Source: Hymenopellis radicata
Lineage: Eukaryota; Basidiomycota; Agaricomycetes; Agaricales; Physalacriaceae
DNA: 64,000 bases
NCBI GenBank assembly: GCA_015501595.1
Contig: JADNRX010000001.1
Location: forward strand, 1-64,000
Direction of reading: 5' to 3'
The notes beneath the pieces are model-generated. The model saw nothing but the letters and a program-made list of their open reading frames with translations, ran no database searches and was not told the DNA's origin. The first letter of the stretch is position 1. Every line of letters begins with the position of its first letter. Made by a program: the position numbers and the translations under genes. Of the stretch, positions 32,394-44,025 are shown in pieces.

Positions 32394-33101
32394 ATGGCCA
32401 ACAGCCCTTCCCCCTTCGTTCTGCGTCTTGCGCGCATCTGCAACTCGTTCTTCTATGGGATCGGTATCTACGGATACTTCCTTCAATTGGGCCAATTGCT
32501 GTCGCTCATTCCTCCTCAGTACGAAGAGGCTGCGAAGACGCACATCAGAATTGTCTCTCAGGCCGTTGCCACTGGTTCTTACGCAGTCCTCATGTTCTGG
32601 CTCTCCATCCTTTTCATCGTTGGCGTAGCCAAGAAGATCGGGGCTGCCATGAAGCCCGCCGCTGAGGTTTCGTCAGCAGGTGCCAGTAACAACACTGAGT
32701 CTGCTCCAGCTCAGGAAGCTGCTGCGACCTTCCCCATCATGAGATTCGGCGTCCTGCTGATTTACTGTATCTGCGGCATTGTCAATGACACTGTCATCAA
32801 CCGTGCCAAGGACTCGCCCCTCGTTGAAGGGGGACTTGATCGCATGAGCGAGATGGTTTCCTCGTCATTCGACATCTACCTCATGGAAATCTGCTGGTTC
32901 AACACCGTGTTCTTCGTCGTCTCCTTGTTCAAGTTTCGTGCGGCCTATCGCGCCGCGAGGCGTGCACGGGCGGAACAGAATGATCTGGAGGGTCAGTTGG
33001 AACAACCCGCCACACTTGACGAGAAAGTCATCATCGTCGAGAAAGATGTCGAGCTCATCTTTGACGTCGAGGAAGATGAGAAGCCCAAGGAGAAGAACTG
33101 A
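32394..33101 (+). CDS. Membrane protein of unknown family, tandem paralog 1
   Basis: This intronless frame of 235 residues starts MANSPSPFVLRLARICNSFF in a good context (ACCATGG). Hydrophobic segments are at about 16-38 (FYGIGIYGYFLQLGQLLSLI), 53-75 (AVATGSYAVLMFWLSILFIV), 115-135 (FGVLLIYCICGIVNDTVIN) and 158-178 (DIYLMEICWFNTVFFVVSLF), which suggests four helices. Shared with the next gene: the phrase VEGGL, the motif SSFDIYL-x-E, a basic stretch AYRAARRARAEQ and the tail motif IFDVEE-x-EK. I recognise no family. An alternative upstream start at 32337 would add 19 residues. Confidence 0.75.
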   Translation: MANSPSPFVLRLARICNSFFYGIGIYGYFLQLGQLLSLIPPQYEEAAKTHIRIVSQAVATGSYAVLMFWLSILFIVGVAKKIGAAMKPAAEVSSAGASNNTESAPAQEAAATFPIMRFGVLLIYCICGIVNDTVINRAKDSPLVEGGLDRMSEMVSSSFDIYLMEICWFNTVFFVVSLFKFRAAYRAARRARAEQNDLEGQLEQPATLDEKVIIVEKDVELIFDVEEDEKPKEKN

Positions 33102-33425
33102 GTTCAAATCTGTATGTCTTTATTCTTCTGGCATTCAAGTCCGACTGAGTGACTTCCTCAGGTATAGAGCGGTGATAAGGATCTTCTAAATGCAAACGGA
33201 CATCAAGGGATATAGTAACCGTTTGCTCACCTTTTGTATGACGGAGTCGTCAATAAACGTTTTATGCACTGCACGTTACTGACGGCAAGGTCCAGGTCAA
33301 TCAAAGTGTAGCGAAGTAAGGGCATTTGTTACCGACGTGAGGGGGGCAACACTCTCTTGCTCGGTACAGGACCCGCAAGGCGATGTTGGTTGGTTACCGT
33401 TACGTTATGTACGTCGATATCAAGG

Positions 33426-33432
33426 TATAAAG
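33426..33432 (+). promoter_or_regulatory. TATA box of membrane paralog 2
   Basis: TATAAAG lies 39 bases before the ATG at 33471, similar in setting to the box of paralog 1. Confidence 0.4.
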
Positions 33433-33470
33433 GTAAGTGCGAACGACCATTGAAAGAAACCTCACCCCGC

Positions 33471-34181
33471 ATGACTCGACCTGATTTCACGCCTCCCACA
33501 TTCATGCACAAACTCTCCTCGAGGTTTGTGCACGTCTGCAATGTCTTATTCTATGGACTTGGCATCTACGTGTTCATCCTCGAGCTGATCTATTTTTTCA
33601 ATCTCATGCCACCACGGCTTGAAGTCGAGGTGGCGAGGCAAATCACGATAATATCCTACGCTATCGCTACAGGATGTTACGTCGTGCTGATGTTCTGGCT
33701 GAGCATCCATTTCTTCTTCCTCCCGCTCTTCCGTCTCAAGAATTCCTTGACGGATGAATTCCTTATCGACGCGTCTGTTCAAACTGATGCGGAACTCCCA
33801 TCCACGCCACACGATTCCTGGAAGTCGCGCATACAATGTTGTTTTGCTGCAACGTATTGCATTATTCTGATCATCAACGACGCCGTGATCAATCGACTTT
33901 ACGACTCAACTGCCGTAGAAGGTGGTTTGACGCGCGTAGGAGAGATGATTATCTCATCGTTCGACATCTACCTCACGGAACTCTTCTACCTCTCTCTCAT
34001 ACTTCTGTGCTACATAACATATGTGCTCAGAAGGGCGTACCTCGCCGCTCGGCAGGCCCGACAGGAACAAATCGATCTCGAGAACAACATCGCGGACGTG
34101 GAATTCGAAAGACTCCGAGGGATGGTTGTAGAGATGGATATCATTTTTGATGTTGAAGAATCTGAGAAGTTTACGTGCTGA
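33471..34181 (+). CDS. Membrane protein of unknown family, tandem paralog 2
   Basis: This intronless frame of 236 residues starts MTRPDFTPPTFMHKLSSRFV. Hydrophobic segments mirror paralog 1: FYGLGIYVFILELIYFFNLM, AIATGCYVVLMFWLSIHFFF, AATYCIILIINDAVINR and IYLTELFYLSLILLCYITYV. Conserved with paralog 1 are ATG-x-Y-x-VLMFWLSI, ND-x-VINR, VEGGL-x-R, SSFDIYL-x-E, AY-x-AAR-x-AR and IFDVEE-x-EK. The linker between helices two and three differs in length and composition. The two genes lie in the same direction, about 370 bases apart, and result from tandem duplication. Function is unknown; nothing in the neighbourhood names one. Confidence 0.75.
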   Translation: MTRPDFTPPTFMHKLSSRFVHVCNVLFYGLGIYVFILELIYFFNLMPPRLEVEVARQITIISYAIATGCYVVLMFWLSIHFFFLPLFRLKNSLTDEFLIDASVQTDAELPSTPHDSWKSRIQCCFAATYCIILIINDAVINRLYDSTAVEGGLTRVGEMIISSFDIYLTELFYLSLILLCYITYVLRRAYLAARQARQEQIDLENNIADVEFERLRGMVVEMDIIFDVEESEKFTC

Positions 34182-35234
34182 TGCCTGGCGCAGAGCGGTA
34201 GGTCCCGTTTGTCTAAGAAAACGCCGTCGCATGTGCTAAACTCACTCTAGAAAGCGATGTCGTGGAAATTTTTATCACTGGGACACGCGACGTTTTGATA
34301 TCTACAGTACAAGAAATGTAGCGTTGGCATCGCCAAGTATGACAGCTTGATGATGTTCATCATCGTCGTTTGTGACCGGCGGCAACGCGGATCATCAACA
34401 CGCGTCTCCAGGCGTCTCCATTGTGTGGGGAGTCGGGCGATGCTGGTGCAACGTTGGATATACGGGTACTAGGAACACTCATCATGCCCCATCGGCTGTG
34501 ACCGTCGGTAAGTAAATGGACTTTGAATGGTGTGCAGAAAATAAGGTAGGGAGAGAAATTTCAGATGCGCCGCACAAGTATGGTTAACCTTTCCCCATGG
34601 GCTGAACGTTACATTGAGGTCTGCAACATCTGTTTTTACTGACCTTCATGCATTTCTCCCGGACCTTGCCGTTCCCTTAGGCCTTGTCCCTCTTCACAGA
34701 CAGTCCGGATCGACGCGACGTCGCAATGGGCTACACAGGAGGAAGTGCTCTGATGAGAGCGCAACGGTGGACTTATACTTAGTTGAGGCTTAGAGTACTT
34801 AGAAAAGCTAGAAGTCTGCAGATCAGGTCTCATATTGAAAATTTTAGAAGTCGCCCCAGAAGGACCTGGGAGATAGTAATAGGTTATCTTGCTCCAAAGG
34901 CTTTCGCACTGTAGCCTAGGCCTGTTCCTCTTAGTGTAATGATGCCTTGGTTAAAGGCTTATTTACCACCCAACCCAGACAATGATACGTTGCATTCCCA
35001 GGATTAACGGATATGAATCGCTGTGACACTGAGTCTCCCAAGTGCGCGTAAGAAAACATGAGGAGGAGAAAGGCCACCGATTGTTGACGCCGCGGCCAAC
35101 TTCGGCCCGATGCATCGATCGAACCCTGAGGCCTGAGAGCGCGTTCGTCACTTGATTCGGCCCATCACGTCTTCAGGTAAGTCACTGCCGGTTATGCACT
35201 GTGCAAGCACAATGAAGACACATTGCTACTAGGA
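34182..35234. other. 1-kb region with no supported gene
   Basis: Open frames are short and without motifs. The sequence around 34400-34430 has a small direct repeat (GGCGTCTCCA-like), and 34780-34815 has repeated CTTAG units. The last part must hold the promoter of the M28 gene. Confidence 0.3.
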
Positions 35235-38200
35235 ATGAGTCCTGAAAAGCAAGAGCATTTGCCCAGCTATGTGCACCGGTATCTAGGCCAATCGACTCAT
35301 CGGGCCAAGAAGTTGATAGGCTTGACTGCCTTCTGCACCGCAGCACTACTAGGATGGCAGTCGCTCGTTTATCTCAGAGATGATTCGCCTGTCCACATAT
35401 CCCAAACTCTGTCCATGGAGGAACGGGAGCAACTCTTTTTGTCAGTCTCTTCCGTCGATTTTGTTGCGTTCCTTAACTCTTGCATCAGGTCCGTGCCGAG
35501 CAATGCGCGCGCAGAGAAGACCTCGGAGTTCTTCTCTAAGCAGCCCCACTTGGCAGGCTCCCCCCAGGATTTCGAGGATTCAAAGTCAATGCTGGAGTTA
35601 TTTCAGACTGAGTTTGGTATTCCTCCTCCCTCTGATGAGCCCATTTACTCCGCCGGTTCCGAAAAGTCACGCCATTCCACGCTGAGGTTGACCTCACCTC
35701 TCGGAGGTTCGAAGCCCTCGGCTTGGATCGACGTGTATTATCCGGTTCTTGATACGCCTTTGGACCGTACACTTGACATTCTTGGCCAAGACGGTCAACC
35801 TATCTGGACTGCTGATCTCACTGAAGACGGCGATCCATTAGACGAAGATGCTGCTAAATACAGGGACTATATTCCTGCATGGCATGGACTCAGTGGTCAC
35901 GGCACAGCCGAAGGACAGGTAGACATCCCTTATGCTTTCAAACGCGCCGTTCTCATCCCGCCTTGAAAAGCTCATATACGCTGAATACGGAAGGAAGGCT
36001 GTGAGTATTCGCAGTAACGAACAATCGGTAGACGGTCTAAGTTCCTGTGTAGGATTTCGATGAGCTACTGGCCGCAGGTGTTGATTTCACAGGAAAGATT
36101 GTCATCGTGCGCTATGGAATTATTTATCGTGGTGTCAAGGTAAATCGTATATCACTTACTTGCGCTCTACTTTGCTGATGTCGTTTATAGGTTGAAGGCG
36201 CTCAGCTGGTCGGGGCTGCCGGTGTACTGATCTACTCTGATCCGCGCGACGATGGATTTGTCACTGTCGAGAACGGATATGCCTCGTACCCCAGTGGGCC
36301 CGCTCGCAATCCCGCAGCTGTACAACGCGGGAGTGTTATGTTTCTCTCATCATACCCGGGAGACCCTACGACTCCTGGCTATCCAGCATATGAAGATGTC
36401 GAACGAACAGATGCAACGAACATTCCCAGGATACCTAGCTTACCTATCTCGTGGCACAATGCTCAGCGACTGCTCGAAGAGATCGGCGACTCTGTCTCGG
36501 AGCAGAACAAGCTCACAGGCAAGATAAGCACTTCCACGATCCGTATAGTCAACCATGGTATGGAAGTTTCTTTCTTCTTTCAGACGGTTATGATGAGGCT
36601 AGTTTGTAGTGGATAGGAAAGTTACTCCGATTTGGAACACTATGGCCGCGATTCCCGGACACATTCGTGATGAAGTTGTTCTTGTTGGGTGCCATCGGGA
36701 TGGTCAGTCTATGCTCACCTTCAGCTGGTTATCAATTTGACAGCATCCAACATTTTAGCGTGGGTTCTGGGAGCTGCTGATCCCATCAGTGGGACGGTCG
36801 CCCTAACAGAAATCATTCGAGGCTATGGCGAGCTCCTTAGAAGTGGATGGAAACCATTACGCACGCGTGAGTGATACTATCAGTGTGTGACAACTGTTCT
36901 TAAGCTGTTCGTAGTCGTGTTTGCAAGCTGGGATGCTGAGGAGGTAATTCATTCTCCCGTTCCTGGCATGCCATCTTACACTTATGCAGCAAGGTCTCGT
37001 CGGTTCGACAGAGTATGGAGAAGACTTTTCAGATTGGATCTCCAAACACGTCGTGGCATATCTTAATGTGGATGTTTCTTCCTCGGGATCACAGTGGGGT
37101 GTCAGCGGCTCGCCTGCTCTTGCGCCACTTATTAAACAAACTGCTCTTGATGTACCGCATCCCATCATACCCGGCAAGACGCTCTGGGATGCTCGAGAAG
37201 ACGAGGGCCCATTCCGCAATGACAGCGCGGCGTTTACCGTAGATGTTGATGTCCTATTGCAGTACGAGAGCGAGCAGAAGGTCAAGAAGGATTTAGTTAC
37301 TGGAGTACATCCTCTTGGCAGTGGAAGCGACTATACCGTTTTCTTGCAGCGATTGGGTGTACGTTGTTTCTCCTCTTGGCAGTATTTGTCCTCTGATTTT
37401 TTCGTAGGTTGCCAGCACTGATCAGGCTTCGGTGGGACACCATACGACGCGGTCTATCACTATCATTCCATTTATGATAGTGTCACCTATCAAAAGTTGT
37501 ATGCTGATCCTGGCTTCAACCGTCATGTATGTTTTACATTGAGTACATCGCGATAGCTCAACTTAGGAACCAACCAGATTGCTGTCGCGAAACATCTTGG
37601 CCTGTTGTCGCTGCGCATTACGGATTACACTATCATCCCGTTAAATACGACCCAATACGCTCTCGAGCTTGACTTATATCTTGATGCGTGAGTCGTTTTA
37701 TTCATAGCGCATTACTTGTCTGTTAACACAACTTCCAAAGCGTGGAGATCCTTGCCTCTGAATTTGTGCCAAACTGGTCCCTGGACGTTTCTACTCTTCG
37801 CTCGTCCATTACGAAGCTGCAGTTCGCTAGTGCGGCTTTGGACGGAGAGAAGGATGATGCTGAAAAGACTTTCAAGGAACTGCTTGGCCAATTGCCACAC
37901 TTCCCTAGACGTGATCCTGTCGTTCCGCATAAGTGCGGGCATCGAAGCGCCATATATACGAAATTGACGAACTGGGTAAAGGGTGTCTTTGGTGTTCCTC
38001 CAGTACCCGCGGAAATGCAAGTACGTTGGCCCACTCACGACGAAGTTGAAGCTACCAGCGCGGCCGATTTACCAAAGTTTCCGCCGATTTGGGAATTCTT
38101 CAAGGCCCAGAGACGGGTCGTCAAGGCCAACAAGAAGTTGATTTCTTTCGAGCGTGGATTCATCTCGGAGGAAGGTATCAAAGGTAGGGAGTGGTACAAG

Positions 38201-38416
38201 CACCTGGGTGTTGCTCCTGGTAAATGGCTTGGTACGTCGCTGCGTGTCGTCTAAGAGGCTCAACTGACATAGAATTCAGGGTACGGTGCGACCACTTTCC
38301 CTGGTCTGACGGAAGCGATTACTTTGGAGAAGAATCTCACATTGGCACAGTATGAGATTGGCAGACTTGTCAGTCTCATCGACCAACTTGCGGACAAGAT
38401 CATACCCGATGCCTGA
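35235..38416 (+). CDS. M28B zinc carboxypeptidase, glutamate-carboxypeptidase-II-like, one frame break
   Basis: This is a type II membrane metallopeptidase, like vacuolar or surface NAALADase proteins. The start at 35235 (MSPEKQEHLPSYV) is followed by a membrane helix, IGLTAFCTAALLGWQSLVYL. The PA insert domain shows DFTGKIVIVRYGIIYRGVK and GAAGVLIYSDPRDDGF. The zinc site reads VGCHRDAWVLGAADPISG, then VVFASWDAEEQGLVGSTEY, LGSGSDYTVFLQRLG and YHYHSIYDS. A C-terminal dimerisation domain ends QLADKIIPDA, TGA 38414-38416. About 11 introns. At 37425-37426 the frame breaks: one G is missing between VASTDQ and GFGGTPYDAV. The start of the metal motif has Cys-His where relatives have Asn-His. Substrate unknown. 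Confidence 0.87.
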
Positions 38417-38745
38417 ATGATATCAACTTTATTGTCTTTTACTCATTCGAGCCTTGGGATCAATGCGATTCTGAATATTCTTGGATCAAACTCCTCAGCT
38501 GGTAGCGTGATGTCGGTAACAGCAGGCAAGTGCTAGAAGTATGTGTGCTTCAACATGTTCACCAACGTATGTAAAAGCGACACGACACGATACTATCATC
38601 ATAACAAGAGTCCTGGACACAAATTGAAACTAGTAACGCATTAATTCTACGCCTCTGAATAGAGCCCGTCCGACAAGTGAGACCGATAAAAACCTCCCTC
38701 GCCTCAACGTTCTAACATTCCGGCGTTGCGTTGTGAAGACTTGAA
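38417..38745. other. Intergenic strip between converging genes
   Basis: About 330 bases. The part next to the hydrophobin stop (38640-38745) resembles the downstream flank of hydrophobin 2, so the duplicated block extends beyond the coding region. Confidence 0.4.
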
Positions 38746-39187
38746 TTAGAGGGTGACGGGGACACAGCCGATGGAGATGAGCTCGTCTATCGCAACGGTA
38801 AGCAACAAGTCTTGCAGATCACCGCCAACCTATAAATGTGTAACTTACCGTGGGAGTTGTCCGTGCAGCAGACTGGGCTGGCAGAGCTACGAAGTTTTCG
38901 TCAACATCCAGGAATGTTTTAGCAGTATAATCCACTTACCACTCGCCGCCTCCAACACCGATTACAGAGATGGGGGAGCAAGAAAGCCCAACAAGTGTAT
39001 CGGGGTCAAGGATGATGCCCAACAGGCCCAGAATCGCCGCGGCAGACGCGTTTGAGGCCGTGGTGGTTGTGGCGCAGCACTGGATGGGACCAGTGGTGCA
39101 GTCCCCGGCGGGCTCATTGCGGCGGGTGGGAGAGGCGGCCGCAAGGGTAGCGAGAGCAAGGGTAAGAGTAGCGAGCTTGAACTGCAT
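38746..39187 (-). CDS. Class I hydrophobin 1
   Basis: Hydrophobins are secreted and assemble into amphipathic films on hyphae and fruit bodies. The signal peptide is MQFKLATLTLALATLAAASP. The eight Cys follow the hydrophobin pattern: GDC, six residues, QCC, about 31 residues, LSC, 12, GEC, 5, VCC, 12, IGC, then VPVTL and the stop (38746-38748). The spacing fits class I. Two introns interrupt the gene: one splits the fifth Cys codon after GGGE, the other splits the Asp codon in NSHDELISIG. Coding, introns and flanks are nearly the same as in the inverted copy at 47874-48307; the main protein change is a few residues after the signal peptide (NEPAGD against QGD). Confidence 0.93.
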
Positions 39188-40198
39188 GTTTAGAGACTTT
39201 GTATGGTACTAGAACTGGAGTGAAGAACAGAGCTCTACTTTCTGCTCTTCTTATACTATTTTCTGCTCCCCAAGTTTCCCAGAGGACCTCGGGCAACTTG
39301 GCGTACGACGAGCAACATGAGACCGAGGGCGAGTCGGCTGTCGAAGTGGAGCGCACAAGATTTCGAACAGTGGAGTCGCAAAACATTCATTTGAGATGGT
39401 GGCACTAAGTAATTCAATATCGTCAGAATGACTCTTGATGACTCCTTGCAACGAGGCGAGAAGACAGGTCTGCGATGGCGGAGAGCTGCACATTGGTTAA
39501 CGTTATTAGCGAGGAACGCGGTGGCACAACGTCCGCGAGAATTATGGCATTGTGAATGAACTGAACGCAAGGTCGCTCTAGAGGTCTATTCAGATCTTGA
39601 GGCGTTACGACGCTACTACGTCGATAATGATATCACGAACTATCACGAAGCCGTCACGGGGGCGTTGGCGGCCCGTGCGATGGCATCTCATGTCGCCATT
39701 TTGACGTCTGACGGGGTCACACCGTTTAGGAAAGTATGTTCTGTGGCGTTGGTATGCTTCATCTCCGAAATAACGATAAAATCCTAAAGTAGGATGGCAC
39801 ATATTAGTAAATGCTTGCGACCCTGCGCTATATTGCGGTGGAAAAGCTCGGCTCCATGGAGAACGGCGGAGAGGGGTGAGAAAACTTGACTTGGTCGTTC
39901 AAGTTTGTTCCACGAATTCAGATTTAATAAATGGGACAGGAACGCTCTAAATTAGAACGTCCTTGAGTACTGTTAAAGGAAAGAGCAGCGAGATTTTTAC
40001 TTATGAATAACTTAGACTTATGTTACCTAACAGTGAGCAAAGAAATTGCGCCACCAACCATCACGTGACCGAGTACAGGCTGCCAATGCTCCTTTTGTGC
40101 AGTAACACCCATTGTCCCGCGCGCGCAGACATTGGAGCGCCAACGTACCCTTGCTATCAACCAGACATACATTTTATTGTACACTTCTCAATCAAAGC
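39188..40198. other. 1-kb gap: hydrophobin 1 promoter and unexplained sequence
   Basis: A TATA-like box (AGTATAAGAAG on the minus strand, near 39250) lies about 65 bases upstream of the hydrophobin start. Beyond that I see no gene; frames on both strands are short and motif-free. Confidence 0.35.
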
Positions 40199-41543
<1,345 letters not shown>

Positions 41544-41670
41544 GTTGAATACCGGGTGAAGAAACAATGTTCTGGTTTTTATTGTGAATCCCCTTCGGAA
41601 GGCTCGGCCGAATCGCGGAAGATAATCTCGACGGTGACGTGACGTCACAGCTCTATTTTTCATCTTTCCA

Positions 41671-43178
41671 ATGGACAAGCCAAAATGCAGACACCTCGTT
41701 CTTGATGCTGGCCCTCTGCTATCGTTGTCGCCGCTGCGTGGATTGGCAGAGACATACGTGACAGTTCCACAGGTCCTCGAAGAATTGAAAGATAAACAAG
41801 CCCGCGAGCATCTGGAACGTCTTGGACTCAACTATGGGATCAAGATTGAAGTAAAGAGCCCCAGTGCGGCTAGTCTGGCCACTGGTGAGGACTTTCGATT
41901 TCAGTGTATTTGATTTATTTTGAATTTCGTAGTCATACAGTGGGCCAAAAAGACTGGAGATTATTCTGTCCTCTCTCATCCCGATCTCTGTGTCCTTGCA
42001 TTAACGCATACTCTGCACGAGCAGGCAAAAACAGAGGCGGCGGCTAAAGCGAGTGAAATCCGTCATACCGATCGAATCTGTACTGATGACAGCGGATAGT
42101 AGACAGACTCCACGCCGACCATCGAGCCTACCGACATTAACAATGCACCCAACACAGAGGTCATTGTTGATGAAAATACCGATGCAGACGTACCACCTTC
42201 CTCTGAATCGGAAGACGACGAACAGGATCACTCCGCAGAGGGCCAGCAGACAAACGAACAGGATCTGGAGCCTTTAAATGTCGAGCTCACGCCTATATCC
42301 TCTTCAGCGCCCCCTCCTCCGCCTCCTGCACCTTCAAAACCTTCCGATGATCCTCTGTTTGATGATCCTTCCGACTCTGACGACGGCGAAGGTGAATGGA
42401 TAACCCCCGGCAACGTCGCCATGCATAAATCGAAAGCCTTGGACCTTTTGCCCAGTGCCAAAGGCAAAGGCAAAGCTGACGAGTTTCTTCCTGTTGGGTG
42501 TATGACTGCCGATTTTGCGATGCAAAATGTCCTGCTGCAGATGGGTCTCAATCTTGTCGGTACTGAAGGCAAGCGCATTCAAAAAGTCAAGAGCTGGGTT
42601 TTACGGTGTCATGCCTGCTTCAAGTAAGCGCATTCAAAGTGATATTCACAACGTGTTGCTAATGATCGCCCTCTAGAATATGCAAAGACTCGTCGAAGAA
42701 GTTTTGTCCGTCTTGTGGCAATCCATCTTTGTTACGAGCATCTGTTACGATCGCTGCACCAGGAGCGGGGCCGAACGTTCCCGCTATGCAAGTTCATTTA
42801 AAGCCAAATTTCCAGTACCGTATTCGAGGTACGAAATATTCAATACCTGCGCCCAAGTCTGGTTCCGCAAAGACCGGACCTGGTGAGGGCCTGATACTGC
42901 GGGAGGATCAAACGGAGTACATGAGAGCGAAAAAGAGAGCAGATACCAAACGGGAGCGGGAAGAGGCCAAGATGATGAAAGGACTGTTGGCCCGGGGAGC
43001 TGCTGGCGATGGAGGTGTCGCTGTCGGAAGCTGGATGGATCCAGATTGGATTCCTGAGATTATGAGTGTTGGGTCTGGGGGTAAAGGACGAAGTATGAGG
43101 AGCTCAGGCATGGATGGCGATATGCCCGTCATTGGGTACGGGAAGAAAAACCCCAACGAGAGACGTAGAAAAAAGTAG
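41671..43178 (+). CDS. NOB1: NOB1, PIN-domain endonuclease of 20S pre-rRNA
   Basis: Nob1 makes the final cut at the 3' end of 18S rRNA in the maturing small ribosomal subunit. The PIN domain begins MDKPKCRHLVLDAGPLLSL with the first catalytic Asp, then TVPQVLEELKDKQAREHLE and, after an intron, HPDLCVLALTHTLHEQ. An intron of 45 nt (GTCATACC...GACAG) leads into an acidic linker (SSESEDDEQD). The C-terminal part has GCMTADFAMQNVLLQMGLNL and a zinc ribbon, LRCHACFKICKD and KFCPSCGNPSLLRAS, with four Cys. It ends KKNPNERRRKK, TAG 43176-43178. Length of about 440 residues is normal. The tail GDGGVAVGSWMDPDW is also typical. Confidence 0.94.
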
Positions 43179-43222
43179 AGCTCTCCACGATAATACTACA
43201 GTTGGGATTGATACAATAGGTT

Positions 43223-43920
43223 CTAATTGCCCAAACTCCTGTTCATGAAGCGCCTCTTCTGGAAGGACATCCACCACTTGCTTGGCTTCCCTGTCCCATC
43301 GGCGTACAATATGGCAACTAGCCGAGACGCGAGCTCCTGACGAACTTGTACGAGGTACTGGCGGAGGTAGTCTGCATAATATATCAGTAATGCAAGAACC
43401 AAAAGAGCGCTGACATGCCTGAGTCCGCTCTGTTTGACGGCGCAGCATAATGCGCGTTCAATGCAAAGTTGGCGTCGCCGGGAATGGGGAAGCTTTCAAC
43501 GGAGAGTGTGTTGAGGTACTTGCCGGCCTCTATCAGCGAGGGTGGCGTGCGGTAGCTGCCGATTTTGGCAAGACAGTCAGAGACGTAGAGAATGAGCACG
43601 ATCAGCGTCCGGTCTGCTGGGCCTTTGATTTCAAAGTTGCGGAAGAGGGAGTTGGCGCGGAATAAATCGAGTGTTTCGTCAATGATGTCGGGTTGCTGGG
43701 GATCGGCTACACCACTGATTAGAGAGGCTAAGACTCAGATGCACGACGACGACGCACCTAATGGCGCTGGACCCCGAATTTTGGTCTTGATGGGAAGGAC
43801 AGCCATGTTACCGACCTGGCGCACATCGTCGAGCTCGTTAAGTGAGGAATGGTAGGCCTATAAGCATGGTTGTTAGTGTCGTCAAGAACAGCGGTGGCGA
43901 TATAAGGTGCTTACTGGCAT
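43223..43920 (-). CDS. ARC18: Arp2/3 complex subunit 3 (p21-Arc)
   Basis: A subunit of the complex that nucleates branched actin. The first exon is six bases long (ATGCCA, 43915-43920), followed by GTAAGC; exon 2 opens with [20 protein letters not shown], the family start. Then [92 protein letters not shown] and the end [23 protein letters not shown] (43223-43225 on plus). The third intron (43372-43418, 47 nt) starts with GC; only that donor joins NRADS to DYLRQ in frame. About 175 residues. Its start codon is 105 bases from that of the divergent channel gene. Confidence 0.93.
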
Positions 43921-44025
43921 AAGGATGATGATGGACAACTGTTTGGAGGTGTGTGGCCCTAACCCTAATGCAAGTCCGCCGCGACCTATGACGCACAGCC
44001 GACGATCTCTTAATTCTTGACCGCC

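Noticed and set aside
35223..35234. An upstream start for the M28 peptidase at 35223
   Set aside because: That codon is TTG as well; the first ATG is at 35235 and gives a normal type II membrane N-terminus.
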